From: JBHJGS01 sp050331575 | Lineage (GTDB): Bacteria; Pseudomonadota; Alphaproteobacteria; Sphingomonadales; Rhodothalassiaceae | Length of the DNA stretch: 51,855 nt | Assembly (NCBI GenBank): GCA_050331575.1 | Contig: JBHJGS010000032.1 | Location: 1 to 51,855 of the forward strand | Reading direction: 5' to 3' | Shown: positions 27,122 to 35,690 of the stretch, piece by piece | Layout of the letters: every line of letters begins with the position of its first letter | How positions within the stretch are numbered: the stretch's first letter is position 1 | Translations under genes and position numbers: made by a program | The notes under the pieces: model-generated | Told to the model about the DNA's origin: nothing | The model's database searches: none | Seen by the model: only the letters and a program-made list of their open reading frames with translations

Positions 27122-27904
27122 TCACTGCCTGGCGGTTGTGCCGCCATCGATGACCAAAACCGCCCCGTTGCAGTAGGACGCCTCGTCTGAGGCCAGATAC
27201 AGGCACCCGTGTGCCATTTCCTCCGGGGTGCCGGGTCGGCGCATCGGGGTTAGGGCCTCAGCTTGTGCGGGATCGTCGAACAGGGGCAGAACCGATTCCA
27301 CCATCGGCGTTGCGGTCAAGCCCGGGCACAGGCAATTGGCGCGGATGCCGTCCTTGGCATAGGCAACACACAGGGACCGGGTCAGGTTGATCATGCCGGC
27401 CTTGGAGGTGCCGTAGGCATGTGCCACGGGCAGGCCCATGAACCCCGAGATGCTGGCAACATTGACAATGGCCCCGCCGCCTTGTGCCTGCATCGCCGGG
27501 ATCACCGCCCGGCTGGTATAAAAGGCGCTGTCCAGATTGATCGCCATGACCGCGTGCCAATCCTCGGTGCTGGTGTCGTGCAGCGCATTCATCGAGCCCG
27601 GGCGCACGGCCATATAGCTGTAGCCGACCCCGGCGGCATTGATCAGGATATCGATGCGCTGAAGCGTCTCGGCCGCTGTCTGCATGGCGCGGGCTGCTTG
27701 ATCTGGGTCAGACAGGTCAGCCGCCGCGAAATCGGCCTGTCCGCCGGCATCTGCGACCTCTGCCGTGACGCTTTGCAGGCGCGCCTCGGTCCTGGCGATG
27801 CCGAACACTTTGGCCCCTTCCGCGGCGAACAGTTTCATGGTGGCGCGGCCGATGCCGGTGCTGGCGCCGGTGATCACCGCGGTCTTGCCGTTGAGGCGTG
27901 CCAT
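27122..27904 (-). CDS. Short-chain dehydrogenase/reductase (classical)
   Basis: A classical SDR of 260 aa: TGASTGIG (12-19), NAAG (about 89-92), SIS with catalytic Ser, and YGTSK (Tyr164, Lys168), ending in GAVLVIDGGTT. The residue after the second strand gives ARTEARL, which suggests NADP rather than NAD, though this is not decisive. It should interconvert a secondary alcohol and a ketone, so it is a candidate to produce the ketone on which the proposed phosphorylation and carboxylation act. It follows the acyl-CoA dehydrogenase gene by 35 bp and probably shares its transcript. Confidence 0.92.
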   Translation of the reverse strand: MARLNGKTAVITGASTGIGRATMKLFAAEGAKVFGIARTEARLQSVTAEVADAGGQADFAAADLSDPDQAARAMQTAAETLQRIDILINAAGVGYSYMAVRPGSMNALHDTSTEDWHAVMAINLDSAFYTSRAVIPAMQAQGGGAIVNVASISGFMGLPVAHAYGTSKAGMINLTRSLCVAYAKDGIRANCLCPGLTATPMVESVLPLFDDPAQAEALTPMRRPGTPEEMAHGCLYLASDEASYCNGAVLVIDGGTTARQ

Positions 27905-27939
27905 TGGGTCAGCCCTCCCTTCTTGCTTTTGCCGCCGCG

Positions 27940-29160
27940 TTAGCTGAGGCAGATATTGTGTTTGCGCGCTTCCAAGCGGGCAATGGTGCGCCGGTGCACT
28001 TCATCGGGTCCGTCCGCGATGCGCAGGATACGAATCCACGTCCACAGCCGCGCCAGCCCCGGGTCGTCGGACACGCCCGACGCGCCATAGGCCTGGATCG
28101 CGTCGTCGAGGATTTTCAGCGCCTTGTTCGGCGCCACCACCTTGATCATGGCAATTTCCGCGCGCGCTTCCTTATTGCCGACGGTGTCCATCATAAAGGC
28201 CGCCTTCAGCGTCAGCAGGCGCGCCATTTCGATGTCCATCCGCGCCTCGGCGATGCGCTCCTGCCAAACATCGAAATCGATCACGCGGCGGCCGAAGGCG
28301 TCGCGGTTGCTCAACCGGCGAACCATTTGCGCCAGGGCACGCTCAGCGGCGCCGATCGTGCGCATGCAATGATGGATCCGGCCGGGGCCCAGCCGGCCCT
28401 GCGCGATTTCGAAGCCGCGGCCTTCGCCCAAGATCATATTCTCCACCGGCACCCGCACATCCTTCAGGGTGACCTGGCCATGGCCGTGGGGCGCATAGTC
28501 ATAGCCATAGACCGGCAGATTGCGGTCGACGCTGACCCCGGGCGTGTCCCGTTCCACCAAGATCATCGACTGCTGGCGGTAGCGGTCGGGATGATCCGCA
28601 TCGTTCTTGCCCATGAGAATGAAAATCTTGCAGCGTCGGTCCGGCGCTCCGCCATTCCACCATTTGCGCCCGTTAATGACATAATGATCGCCGTCGCGGC
28701 GGATCTCGCAGCGGATATTCGTGGCGTCGGAGGAGGCGACCTCCGGTTCCGTCATCAAGAAGGCGGAGCGGATCTCTCCGGCCAGCAAGGGAGCGAGATA
28801 TTTGCGCTTTTGCGCGTCGCTGCCGTAGCGCGCCAGGACTTCCATATTGCCGGTATCAGGCGCGGAGCAGTTGAAGATTTCCGGCGCATACCAGCTATGG
28901 CCCATGGCCTCGGCGAGGGGGGCATAGTCCACATTGCTCAAACCCGCGCCGTCTTCGCTGTCCGGCAGAAACAGGTTCCACAGGCCCGCGGACTTCGCCT
29001 TCGCCTTCAAGGTCTCCACGATCGGCGGAATCGCCCAGCGGTCCTCGCCGGCATTGATCTGCTGATAATAGACGGATTCATTGGGCAGAACATGCTCCGC
29101 CATGAATGCCTCGACCTTGGCCAAATAGTCTTTGGTCCGTGCGGAGTAGGTGAAATCCAC
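27940..29160 (-). CDS. Acyl-CoA dehydrogenase, ACAD10/11-like subgroup
   Basis: An FAD-dependent acyl-CoA dehydrogenase of 406 aa that introduces a 2,3-double bond into an acyl-CoA and passes electrons to electron-transfer flavoprotein. It shows FLMTEPEVASSDATNI and the flavin-binding INGRKWWNGGAPD. The C-terminal part reads QAYGASGVSDDPGLARLWTWIRILRIADGPDEVHRR, which matches the ACAD10/ACAD11/FadE2 branch rather than short-chain enzymes with a Glu in this loop. That branch handles long, branched or hydroxylated acyl chains. The GTG start has AGGGGA seven bases upstream. It is divergent from the alcohol dehydrogenase gene, with an operator between. Confidence 0.92.
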   Translation of the reverse strand: MDFTYSARTKDYLAKVEAFMAEHVLPNESVYYQQINAGEDRWAIPPIVETLKAKAKSAGLWNLFLPDSEDGAGLSNVDYAPLAEAMGHSWYAPEIFNCSAPDTGNMEVLARYGSDAQKRKYLAPLLAGEIRSAFLMTEPEVASSDATNIRCEIRRDGDHYVINGRKWWNGGAPDRRCKIFILMGKNDADHPDRYRQQSMILVERDTPGVSVDRNLPVYGYDYAPHGHGQVTLKDVRVPVENMILGEGRGFEIAQGRLGPGRIHHCMRTIGAAERALAQMVRRLSNRDAFGRRVIDFDVWQERIAEARMDIEMARLLTLKAAFMMDTVGNKEARAEIAMIKVVAPNKALKILDDAIQAYGASGVSDDPGLARLWTWIRILRIADGPDEVHRRTIARLEARKHNICLS

Positions 29161-29233
29161 GCCTGTCCCCTGAAAGCAGCGCCAATGGGCCTGACCGACC
29201 TGTGCGCCATTGACAGACGCACAATTCGGTCAA

Positions 29234-29250
29234 ACAATATTGTCTAACAG
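29234..29250. promoter_or_regulatory. Predicted GntR operator in the divergent ACAD / alcohol dehydrogenase promoter region
   Basis: ACAATATTGTC at 29234-29244, a perfect ten-base palindrome plus C, followed by the related TTGTCTAACAG (29240-29250). It lies in the 158-bp gap between divergent starts at 29160 and 29319, so it could regulate both. Confidence 0.6.
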
Positions 29251-29318
29251 TTTGCCGGTGGCACGGGAAGAGCGGTGAGGGTGCCGCGACGGCTGCCGGT
29301 CGCATCGGGGAGACGAGA

Positions 29319-30350
29319 ATGAAAGCGGCGGTTTTCGAGGCGATCGGTCAGCCGTTGCGCGTGACCGAACGACCGGCCCCGGCGCCGGGACCACGAGACG
29401 TGATCATTCAGGTGAACTGGTGCGGGATCTGCGGGTCGGACCTGCATGCCACCCAGCCCGGCGATCTGGTGGTGCCGGCCGGCACCATCCTAGGCCATGA
29501 ATTCTCCGGCACCATCGCGGCGGTGGGCGAGGTCGCGGCAGCGGAGTGGCGCATCGGCGAACGGGTCACCGCGGTGCCGATCCAGGCCTGCGGGGCGTGC
29601 GACGGGCAGTGCCGGCTAGGGATGGGTATCCATTGCCCGAACAACACCATCATCGGTTTCAGCCCGGAGGCTCAAGGCGCTTATGCCGGGGCGGTGCGGG
29701 TTGATATGGGCAATGTGCTGCGGCTGCCGGCGGATGTCGACCTGCGCATGGGGGCGACGGCGGAGCCGCTGGCGGTCGGCCATCATGTCATCGACAAGGC
29801 GGCGATGCGCCCGGGTGCCTCGGTGCTGGTCTTGGGGGGCGGCCCAATCGGCTTGGCCTGCACCCAATTCGCCCGGCATTACGGCGCCCGCAGCGTGCTG
29901 TTGAGCGACTTTTCCGTCGGACGCCGCAAGATCGCGCTGCAGATGGGCGCGGACGATGTGATCGACGCGGGCGCGGGCGATGCCGGTGCGGCGTTTGAAG
30001 CGCGCACCGGTCGTCGCCCGGACGTGATCCTGGAATGCGTCGGCGTGCCGGGCATGCTGCATCAATGCATTGAAGCGGTCGCGCCGCAGGGCAAGATCAT
30101 GGTCTGCGGCGTGTGCACGCAAGCCGAAAGCTTCGTGCCGCTGACGGCGCTGGCCAAGGAGGCGTGCCTGCAGTGGGTGTTGGGTTACACCAAGCGAGAT
30201 TTCGAGATCGTCTTGGAACTGATGGCCGCCCGCCGCATCGATCCCACCCCGATGATCTCCCATGAAATCGGCCTGGATGATCTGCCGCACCGCTTCGAAG
30301 CCCTGCGCAGACCAACAGACGAATGCAAGGTGCTGGTCAGCACGGCATAA
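29319..30350 (+). CDS. Zinc-dependent alcohol dehydrogenase (MDR family)
   Basis: A medium-chain dehydrogenase of 343 aa that oxidises an alcohol with NAD(P). Catalytic zinc ligands are visible as CGICGSDLH (Cys38) and LGHEFSG (His60, Glu61). The structural-zinc loop has four Cys (CGACDGQC...HC), and the Rossmann motif is VLGGGPIGLACTQFARHYGA. GGGGAG precedes the ATG by seven bases. It resembles threonine/sorbitol-type dehydrogenases, which act on secondary alcohols, fitting formation of a ketone substrate for the island. It is the last island gene on this side and has its own transcript from the divergent promoter region. Confidence 0.93.
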   Translation: MKAAVFEAIGQPLRVTERPAPAPGPRDVIIQVNWCGICGSDLHATQPGDLVVPAGTILGHEFSGTIAAVGEVAAAEWRIGERVTAVPIQACGACDGQCRLGMGIHCPNNTIIGFSPEAQGAYAGAVRVDMGNVLRLPADVDLRMGATAEPLAVGHHVIDKAAMRPGASVLVLGGGPIGLACTQFARHYGARSVLLSDFSVGRRKIALQMGADDVIDAGAGDAGAAFEARTGRRPDVILECVGVPGMLHQCIEAVAPQGKIMVCGVCTQAESFVPLTALAKEACLQWVLGYTKRDFEIVLELMAARRIDPTPMISHEIGLDDLPHRFEALRRPTDECKVLVSTA

Positions 30351-30393
30351 GAGCCGGCAAGCAGCGGTCCCCGGCTCTTGCGATCAAAGGCAT

Positions 30394-30433
30394 GATCCGA
30401 CCTGAGCAGGATCCGACCTGAGCAGGATCCGAC
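30394..30433. repeat. 16-bp tandem repeat after the alcohol dehydrogenase gene
   Basis: Two and a half copies of gatccgacctgagcag in the 129-bp gap between converging genes. No gene or clear terminator is present here. Confidence 0.85.
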
Positions 30434-30479
30434 CGGCCGCGCCGCCCAAGGCGACACCAACACGATCAAGGGGCTTGGC

Positions 30480-30926
30480 TTATTCCCCCAACAAGGTGGC
30501 GATGCATTGAAGCTCCACCCGCGCATCCAACGCCAAGCCAGACACCTCGACAGCGGCTCGAGCCGGATACTTGCCCGGCTCGAAATAGGTTTTATAAACC
30601 TCGTTCATCGCGTCCCATTCATCCATGTCGGCCATGAAAACCGTGCAGTAGACCAGATGGCGATAGTCACGGCCCATCTGGTGCAAAACCGCGCCGATAT
30701 TGTCCATCAACTGTCGCGTCTCGGCCTCGATACCACCGGGCACCAGGTCAACGGTTGCCGGATTGACCCCCAAGGTCCCGGCCAGATAGAGCGTATCGCC
30801 AACCCTGACGGCCTCGGAAAAGGGCAGATCCTGGTCGCGGAACGGTTCGCTGGACCAGAACATGGCCTGGCTCCACGCGCTGCCCGTCAGCACAAGTGCA
30901 CACAAAAGGCTCAAAGCCAAGCGCAT
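30480..30926 (-). CDS. Exported RidA-family (YjgF) protein
   Basis: A RidA-fold protein of 148 aa. The family core is intact: VGDTLYLAGTLG, MDNIGAVLHQMGRDYRHLVYCTVFMADMDEW and PARAAVEVSGLALDARVELQCIA, which keeps the Arg equivalent to the imine-deaminase residue of enteric RidA. Unusually it carries a signal peptide (MRLALSLLCALVLTGSAWSQA), so it should work in the periplasm, whereas RidA deaminates 2-aminoacrylate-type enamines in the cytoplasm. Members with leader peptides form separate Rid subfamilies of unknown role. It is 12 bp after the beta-barrel gene and presumably co-transcribed with it. Confidence 0.9.
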   Translation of the reverse strand: MRLALSLLCALVLTGSAWSQAMFWSSEPFRDQDLPFSEAVRVGDTLYLAGTLGVNPATVDLVPGGIEAETRQLMDNIGAVLHQMGRDYRHLVYCTVFMADMDEWDAMNEVYKTYFEPGKYPARAAVEVSGLALDARVELQCIATLLGE

Positions 30927-30938
30927 GAGCTGTCTCCC

Positions 30939-31784
30939 TTAGAAGCGATACTGCAGCCGCGCGCCGATCGGAATTGACAGGCGAGAGTCGGCGACGGCCA
31001 GGTCGTCGAACGGCGTTCCGAGAAAGGCTCCCTCGATCACATCCGGCTCGGAGGTCCAGCGGAAGCCGACCTCTACCGCGAAGCCCCAATTATCGGCGAA
31101 GGCATAGAAAAAGCCCACATCGACGCCGCCGAAAAACTCTGTCGAGGCTTCGAAAATCTGAATGTCCTCAAAGGCGAAGGGCGGCGGAAACGGGGCCTCA
31201 GCGGAAGCAAACGGGTTCGGCGCCGACAAGGTGAGGTCGATGCCTTCGACGAATTGGACCCCGCCATGCACGCCGATGAACGGTCGCAGCCGATCCTCCA
31301 GAAAATAATACCGCGCGCCGGCGTCGACATTATAGCTCCGGAACCGGGACAGGGAGGCTGTGACCGGCGCCGCCACGCCGCCGCCGGCAACGCCAGGGGT
31401 GGGATCGCCGGTGATATTGCCGATGACCAAAAAGCCGCCAGTGGCGTTTTGAAATTGCCCGGCGACATAGAGTTCGATCGCCTCGGTGAGGCCATAGCTG
31501 ACTTCCAAGCCGGCGTCGGTGGTGGCACCATAGATGCCGTCAAAGCCGAAGCTAACCAGGTCGACGTCAACACCCTCGATGGTGACCACGGAGCCATCGA
31601 CCAGTGCGGGCAGCGATGTGGTGAAATTCAACGGGGCGCTAAAATCATTGGCGAGGGTGAATTCGGCCCCCCCGATGACGGAAAAGGCGAATTTTCCGGC
31701 CCGCGGCCACAGTGGCTCCTGTTGAGCCTGGGCGGGCAAGGCTGAAGCCGCGGCCACAGCCGCCGCAAAAAGGCTGACACGCAT
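30939..31784 (-). CDS. Outer-membrane beta-barrel protein
   Basis: A predicted 281-residue outer-membrane protein. A clear signal peptide (MRVSLFAAAVAAASALPAQA) is followed by alternating hydrophobic/polar strands such as GKFAFSVIGGAEFTLAND, YNVDAGARYYFLEDRLRPFIGVHGGVQF and GGVDVGFFYAFADNWGFAVEVGFRW. It ends in LQYRF, a C-terminal Phe as required for barrel insertion. The overall pattern suggests an OmpA-barrel or OmpW-like small porin, but I cannot place it in a named family. AGGAGG lies eight bases before the ATG at 31784. The gene lies 37 bp after icd on the same strand and precedes the RidA-like gene. Confidence 0.85.
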   Translation of the reverse strand: MRVSLFAAAVAAASALPAQAQQEPLWPRAGKFAFSVIGGAEFTLANDFSAPLNFTTSLPALVDGSVVTIEGVDVDLVSFGFDGIYGATTDAGLEVSYGLTEAIELYVAGQFQNATGGFLVIGNITGDPTPGVAGGGVAAPVTASLSRFRSYNVDAGARYYFLEDRLRPFIGVHGGVQFVEGIDLTLSAPNPFASAEAPFPPPFAFEDIQIFEASTEFFGGVDVGFFYAFADNWGFAVEVGFRWTSEPDVIEGAFLGTPFDDLAVADSRLSIPIGARLQYRF

Positions 31785-31821
31785 CTTGTTTCCTCCTGTC
31801 GCTATCCGACGGCCGAAGCCG

Positions 31822-33036
31822 TCACGCCATTTTCTTTTCCAGGCGCTCGACGATCTTCTCAAAAAACTGTTGCGTTGTCAGCCAGTTCTGTTCCGGCCCG
31901 ATCAGCAGCGCCAGATCCTTGGTCATGTCGCCGCCCTCCACCGCTTCCACACAGGCCGCCTCCAGCTTCTCCGCGAAGGCCTCCAGTTCCGGCGTGTCGT
32001 CCATCTTGCCGCGATATTTCAGCCCGCGGGTCCAGGCGAAGATCGAGGCGATCGGGTTGGTCGAGGTTTGCTCGCCCTTCTGATGCTGGCGATAGTGGCG
32101 GGTAACGGTGCCGTGGGCGGCCTCCGCCTCCACCGTTTGGCCGTCCGGCGTCATCAGAACCGAGGTCATCAGGCCCAGCGAGCCGAAGCCCTGCGCCACC
32201 GTGTCGGACTGCACATCGCCGTCGTAATTCTTGCACGCCCAGACAAAACCGCCGGACCATTTCATGCAGGCGGCGACCATATCGTCGATCAGGCGATGTT
32301 CGTAGCTGATCCCCTTGGCCTTGAACTGATCGGCGAATTCGGCGTCATAGATTTCCTGGAACAGATCCTTGAAGCGCCCGTCATAGGCCTTCAGAATGGT
32401 GTTCTTGGTCGATAGATAGACCGGATAGCCGCGCATCAGGCCGTAATTGAGGCAAGCCCGGGCGAAATCGCGGATCGAGCCGTCCAGATTGTACATGCCC
32501 ATGGCCACGCCGGCGTCGGGGAACTGGAACACCTCCCATTCCTGCGCGTCGCCGCCGCCCTCAGGCTCGAAGCGCAGGCTCAGCCGGCCCTTGCCCGGCA
32601 CCAGAAAATCAGTGGCGCGATACTGGTCGCCGAAGGCGTGGCGGCCGATGATGATCGGTTGGGTCCAGCCCGGCACCAGGCGCGGCACCTTCTGGATGAT
32701 GATCGGCTCGCGGAATACCGTGCCGCCCAGAATGTTGCGGATGGTGCCATTGGGCGAGCGCCACATCTTCTTCAGGCCAAACTCCTCAACGCGTGCCTCA
32801 TCCGGCGTGATGGTGGCGCATTTCACGCCGACGCCGTGGGTCTTGATGGCTTCAGCGGCGTCCACCGTGATCTGATCGTCGGTCTCGTCGCGCTTCTGCA
32901 CGGACAGATCATAATAAAGCAGGTCGACATCGACATAAGGCAGGATCAGCCGGTCGCGGATCCACTGCCAGATGATCCGGGTCATCTCGTCGCCGTCGAG
33001 CTCGACGATGGGGTTCTTCGCTTTGATTTTGGCCAT
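31822..33036 (-). CDS. icd: NADP-dependent isocitrate dehydrogenase (dimeric, eukaryote-like type)
   Basis: Oxidatively decarboxylates isocitrate to 2-oxoglutarate in the TCA cycle. At 404 aa it matches the homodimeric subfamily II found in alphaproteobacteria and mitochondria. Characteristic stretches are IVELDGDEMTRIIWQ at the N-terminus, WRSPNGTIRNILGGTVFREPI, CKNYDGDVQSDTVAQGFGSLGLMTS and EAAHGTVTRHYRQHQKG. Translation should begin at ATG 33036, with AAAGG nine bases upstream; the in-frame extension to 33093 lacks family similarity. A 261-bp gap upstream (33037-33297) presumably holds its promoter, but no clear element is seen. Confidence 0.97.
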   Translation of the reverse strand: MAKIKAKNPIVELDGDEMTRIIWQWIRDRLILPYVDVDLLYYDLSVQKRDETDDQITVDAAEAIKTHGVGVKCATITPDEARVEEFGLKKMWRSPNGTIRNILGGTVFREPIIIQKVPRLVPGWTQPIIIGRHAFGDQYRATDFLVPGKGRLSLRFEPEGGGDAQEWEVFQFPDAGVAMGMYNLDGSIRDFARACLNYGLMRGYPVYLSTKNTILKAYDGRFKDLFQEIYDAEFADQFKAKGISYEHRLIDDMVAACMKWSGGFVWACKNYDGDVQSDTVAQGFGSLGLMTSVLMTPDGQTVEAEAAHGTVTRHYRQHQKGEQTSTNPIASIFAWTRGLKYRGKMDDTPELEAFAEKLEAACVEAVEGGDMTKDLALLIGPEQNWLTTQQFFEKIVERLEKKMA

Positions 33037-33297
33037 GGACGCGACCTTTCTTGCCAAACGGGGTGGGATCGAACGGGGCAGGACCAGGGGCACGCAACGA
33101 TACCGCCGAACGCCCCCCGGCAGTCGGCGCGCACCCTAGCCATATGGACCGGAAAGGCAAGACGGGGAGCGCAGTACCCGGGCCGTCAAGGCAGCGCCCC
33201 TCTAGACGTGGCTGTGATCCCTAATCGGGCGCTTGGGTCGTCATCGGCTTAGGTTGGTGCATTGCCCGCAGGATGGGTGCTTCATTTGACGCGCCTG

Positions 33298-33933
33298 TCA
33301 AAACAATTCCGAAAATGCCGTTCGTGCCCCGCCGCCGGTTTCCAAGGCCGCGGCGATGGCGTCGTCTACATCGTCGACGACGCGGATCAGGCGGCCGGTT
33401 TCCGGGGCGGCGAAGCCCTTGTCGATGAGATGGCCGATCAGGTCGAGCAGCGGGCGCCAATAGTCATGCTGGTTGACCAGGATGATCGGCTTGTCGTGCA
33501 GGCCCAGCTGTGCCCAGGTGACCACCTCGACCAGTTCATCGAGGGTTCCGAAACCGCCGGGCAGAATCACGAAGGCATCGGACCGGTCGAACATAAGCTT
33601 TTTGCGCTCATGCATGCTGTTGACCAAAACCAGTTCCTGCACCGCGCGATTGGTAACTTCCGCGGTGTCCAGATGCCGTGGGATGATCCCTGTTACCGCG
33701 CCGCCTTGGGCGATCATCTGCTCGGCCAGCACGCCCATCAGGCCGATGGAGCTGGCACCATAGACCAGCCGCACGCCATGCGCGGCCAGAAGATCCGCCA
33801 AGCGACGGGCGGCCGCGGCAAAGCGCGGGTCATCGCCGGTCCGCGCGCCACAATAGACGCACACGCTATGCAGCACACGGGGCTGGGCGCGGGGCAGGCG
33901 GGGTGCAATCACCGGCGTACGTCCCTTGAACAT
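33298..33933 (-). CDS. LOG-family protein (cytokinin riboside 5'-monophosphate phosphoribohydrolase-like)
   Basis: A Rossmann-fold protein (211 aa) of the family once labelled lysine decarboxylases. It contains the diagnostic PGGFGTLDELVEVVTWAQLG (PGGxGTxxE) near residues 124-143, plus SVCVYCGARTG and LVYGASSIGLMG. Members hydrolyse purine nucleoside 5'-monophosphates, in some cases releasing cytokinin-like bases. It is a single gene with no operon partner and no strong Shine-Dalgarno before its ATG. The physiological role in free-living bacteria is not settled. Confidence 0.9.
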   Translation of the reverse strand: MFKGRTPVIAPRLPRAQPRVLHSVCVYCGARTGDDPRFAAAARRLADLLAAHGVRLVYGASSIGLMGVLAEQMIAQGGAVTGIIPRHLDTAEVTNRAVQELVLVNSMHERKKLMFDRSDAFVILPGGFGTLDELVEVVTWAQLGLHDKPIILVNQHDYWRPLLDLIGHLIDKGFAAPETGRLIRVVDDVDDAIAAALETGGGARTAFSELF

Positions 33934-34039
33934 AATCGGCGCAGAGCGTTACCATGGTGGTCACGCTGGCGGAACAGGCCAAAGCATGGTCTTATCATGA
34001 CGGTGCGCGGCCGTTCTCGGCGCCAGGAATAGGATCGGA

Positions 34040-35086
34040 GTGTCTGTGCAGCCAAACCCGTATCAAGACCGTGCGCCCTCGGCCGGCCGCCGGATCCCCT
34101 TGGCAGCGGTCATTGCCGGGGCCGCCGTGGTGCTTGCCGTGATCGTGTGGCTGGTATTGCGACCGGGCCCGCCGGCTGAGCCACCGGCGCAGGAGAGCGT
34201 GGCGGCTCCGCCGGCTCCAACCGCCGCGGTGACACCGCCGCCGGCCTTACCGGAACCCAGCTTCGATGTGGTTCGCATCAGCCGGACCGGCACGGGTGTC
34301 ATTGCCGGGCGCGCAGCACCGAATGCCAAGGTCGAAGTGTTGGAAGGCGAGCGGGTGGTCGGCACCGTCACCGCCGATCGCCGCGGCGAGTGGGTGCTTT
34401 TGCTGGAAAGTCCGCTCAATCCCGGCACCGCAGAGCTGAGCGTGCGGGCAATCTTGCCTGATGGTCGCATCGTGGCATCGACCAATGTGGTGGTCATCAA
34501 TGTGCCCGAAACGCCCGGCGACGGCTTCGTTGCCTCCGATCGCTCCGGCGTTGTGGCGGTGCTCAGCCCCAAGCAAGGCGAAGGGGCCAGCCGTGTGTTG
34601 CAGCGGCCCGGTGTGCCGGGCGCGCAGGCGCGTGCGCTGGGCGTCGATACAGTGGATTACGGGCCGGAGCGTCCGCCGGTGGTTGCCGGACGCGCCGCCC
34701 CGCGGACATCGGTAAGGGTCTATCTGGATAATCGGTTCGTCGGTGCGGCCGAGGCAGATGCCGACGGCCGCTGGCAGGTTGCCGGGCAGCAGCCGCTGCG
34801 CCCGGGCGAGCATGTGCTGCGGGTTGACCAGGTTTTGGGGGAGACCGGCGTGGACTATCGGATCGAACAGCCCTTTACCGCCGGGCAGGCGCTGGATCCG
34901 GCCTTGGCGCAAGAGGGCGTTCGGATCCGCGAGGGCAATACCTTATGGGAGATTTCGCGGCAATTGTTCGGCACCGGCCGGCAATATACCCTTATTTTCC
35001 GGGAGAATAGCGAGCAGATTGCCGATCCTGACTTGATCTATCCCAATCAGGTTTTCCGCTTGCCTGACAGTGCAGACGATAGCTGA
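34040..35086 (+). CDS. Membrane-anchored LysM-domain protein with bacterial Ig-like repeats
   Basis: A 348-residue protein anchored by one N-terminal TM segment (about 22-42) and probably periplasmic. A Pro/Ala-rich linker follows; then two similar beta-rich units that begin with VISGRA/VVAGRAAP-type motifs (about 85-155 and 212-270) and resemble Ig-like or carboxypeptidase-regulatory-like repeats. A C-terminal LysM-type domain (IREGNTLWEISRQLFGTGRQYTLIFRENSEQIADPDLIYPNQVFRLP) should bind peptidoglycan. GTG at 34040 is used; a GTG two codons later, with GGAG at a good distance, is an equally plausible start. Confidence 0.87.
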   Translation: MSVQPNPYQDRAPSAGRRIPLAAVIAGAAVVLAVIVWLVLRPGPPAEPPAQESVAAPPAPTAAVTPPPALPEPSFDVVRISRTGTGVIAGRAAPNAKVEVLEGERVVGTVTADRRGEWVLLLESPLNPGTAELSVRAILPDGRIVASTNVVVINVPETPGDGFVASDRSGVVAVLSPKQGEGASRVLQRPGVPGAQARALGVDTVDYGPERPPVVAGRAAPRTSVRVYLDNRFVGAAEADADGRWQVAGQQPLRPGEHVLRVDQVLGETGVDYRIEQPFTAGQALDPALAQEGVRIREGNTLWEISRQLFGTGRQYTLIFRENSEQIADPDLIYPNQVFRLPDSADDS

Positions 35087-35095
35087 ATGGCCGGC

Positions 35096-35524
35096 TCAGC
35101 GCAGATGCGCGGCGAGGTCCAAAAGGGCCTGACCCTGATCGAGCAAGACCAGCGCCAAAACGTGATAGACCCCGTGCATGCCGGCGTCGTCGGGCAGGCG
35201 CGTGCGCATGGTCCAGACGATCCGGCTGTCCGGGGTAATGGCGATCTCCAGGCCGGTCCTGCAGCGCTGCTTCAGCGCGAAATAGCCGCGGACGGCTTTG
35301 TCACGGCTGGATCGGCTTTCCACCGAAAAGGGCAGCCGCCCCAAATCGCAGGTGACGCTGAGCAGGCACCCGCCGCTTTCGGCAGCCAGCTTGGTTTGAA
35401 GCGCCAGGCCGTGCCAGTGAAAGCAGCCGTCGCCTTCCTTCAGTTGCGCCAACTGGCGATGGGCATGTTCCAGCCGGTCGTCCAGTCGCGTCGGCGGGGA
35501 CGACACCGGGGTCGTGGAGGCCAT
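35096..35524 (-). CDS. Conserved hypothetical protein
   Basis: A 142-residue soluble protein I cannot assign. It has an N-terminal helix (RLDDRLEHAHRQLAQL), a beta-rich centre (LLSVTCDLGRLPFSVESRSSRDKAVRG...LEIAITPDSRIVWTMRTRLP) and a C-terminal helix ending in LLDLAAHLR. Alternation of strand and helix looks like a real fold, and this frame is more protein-like than the overlapping frame on the other strand. ATG at 35524 is preferred over an upstream TTG at 35536. It converges with the LysM gene, with only 9 bp between stops. Confidence 0.6.
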   Translation of the reverse strand: MASTTPVSSPPTRLDDRLEHAHRQLAQLKEGDGCFHWHGLALQTKLAAESGGCLLSVTCDLGRLPFSVESRSSRDKAVRGYFALKQRCRTGLEIAITPDSRIVWTMRTRLPDDAGMHGVYHVLALVLLDQGQALLDLAAHLR

Positions 35525-35690
35525 GAACCGATCCAAACAAGCCCGCGCCGCGGCGCGGTAATGACAAGCGCAGCACGGGATAGGGGCTGCTGAACACAGC
35601 GGACTGTGCCGGGGCAGGGTTTAACGTCGCGTAAAGAGCATCGATGCGTTTCAGAAACGATCTTGGACAGCCGAGGAAGGGCCTTCGCTG

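Noticed and set aside
35087..35593. 168-residue open frame on the plus strand
   Set aside because: Mirror of the more protein-like minus-strand gene at 35096-35524; composition looks antisense.
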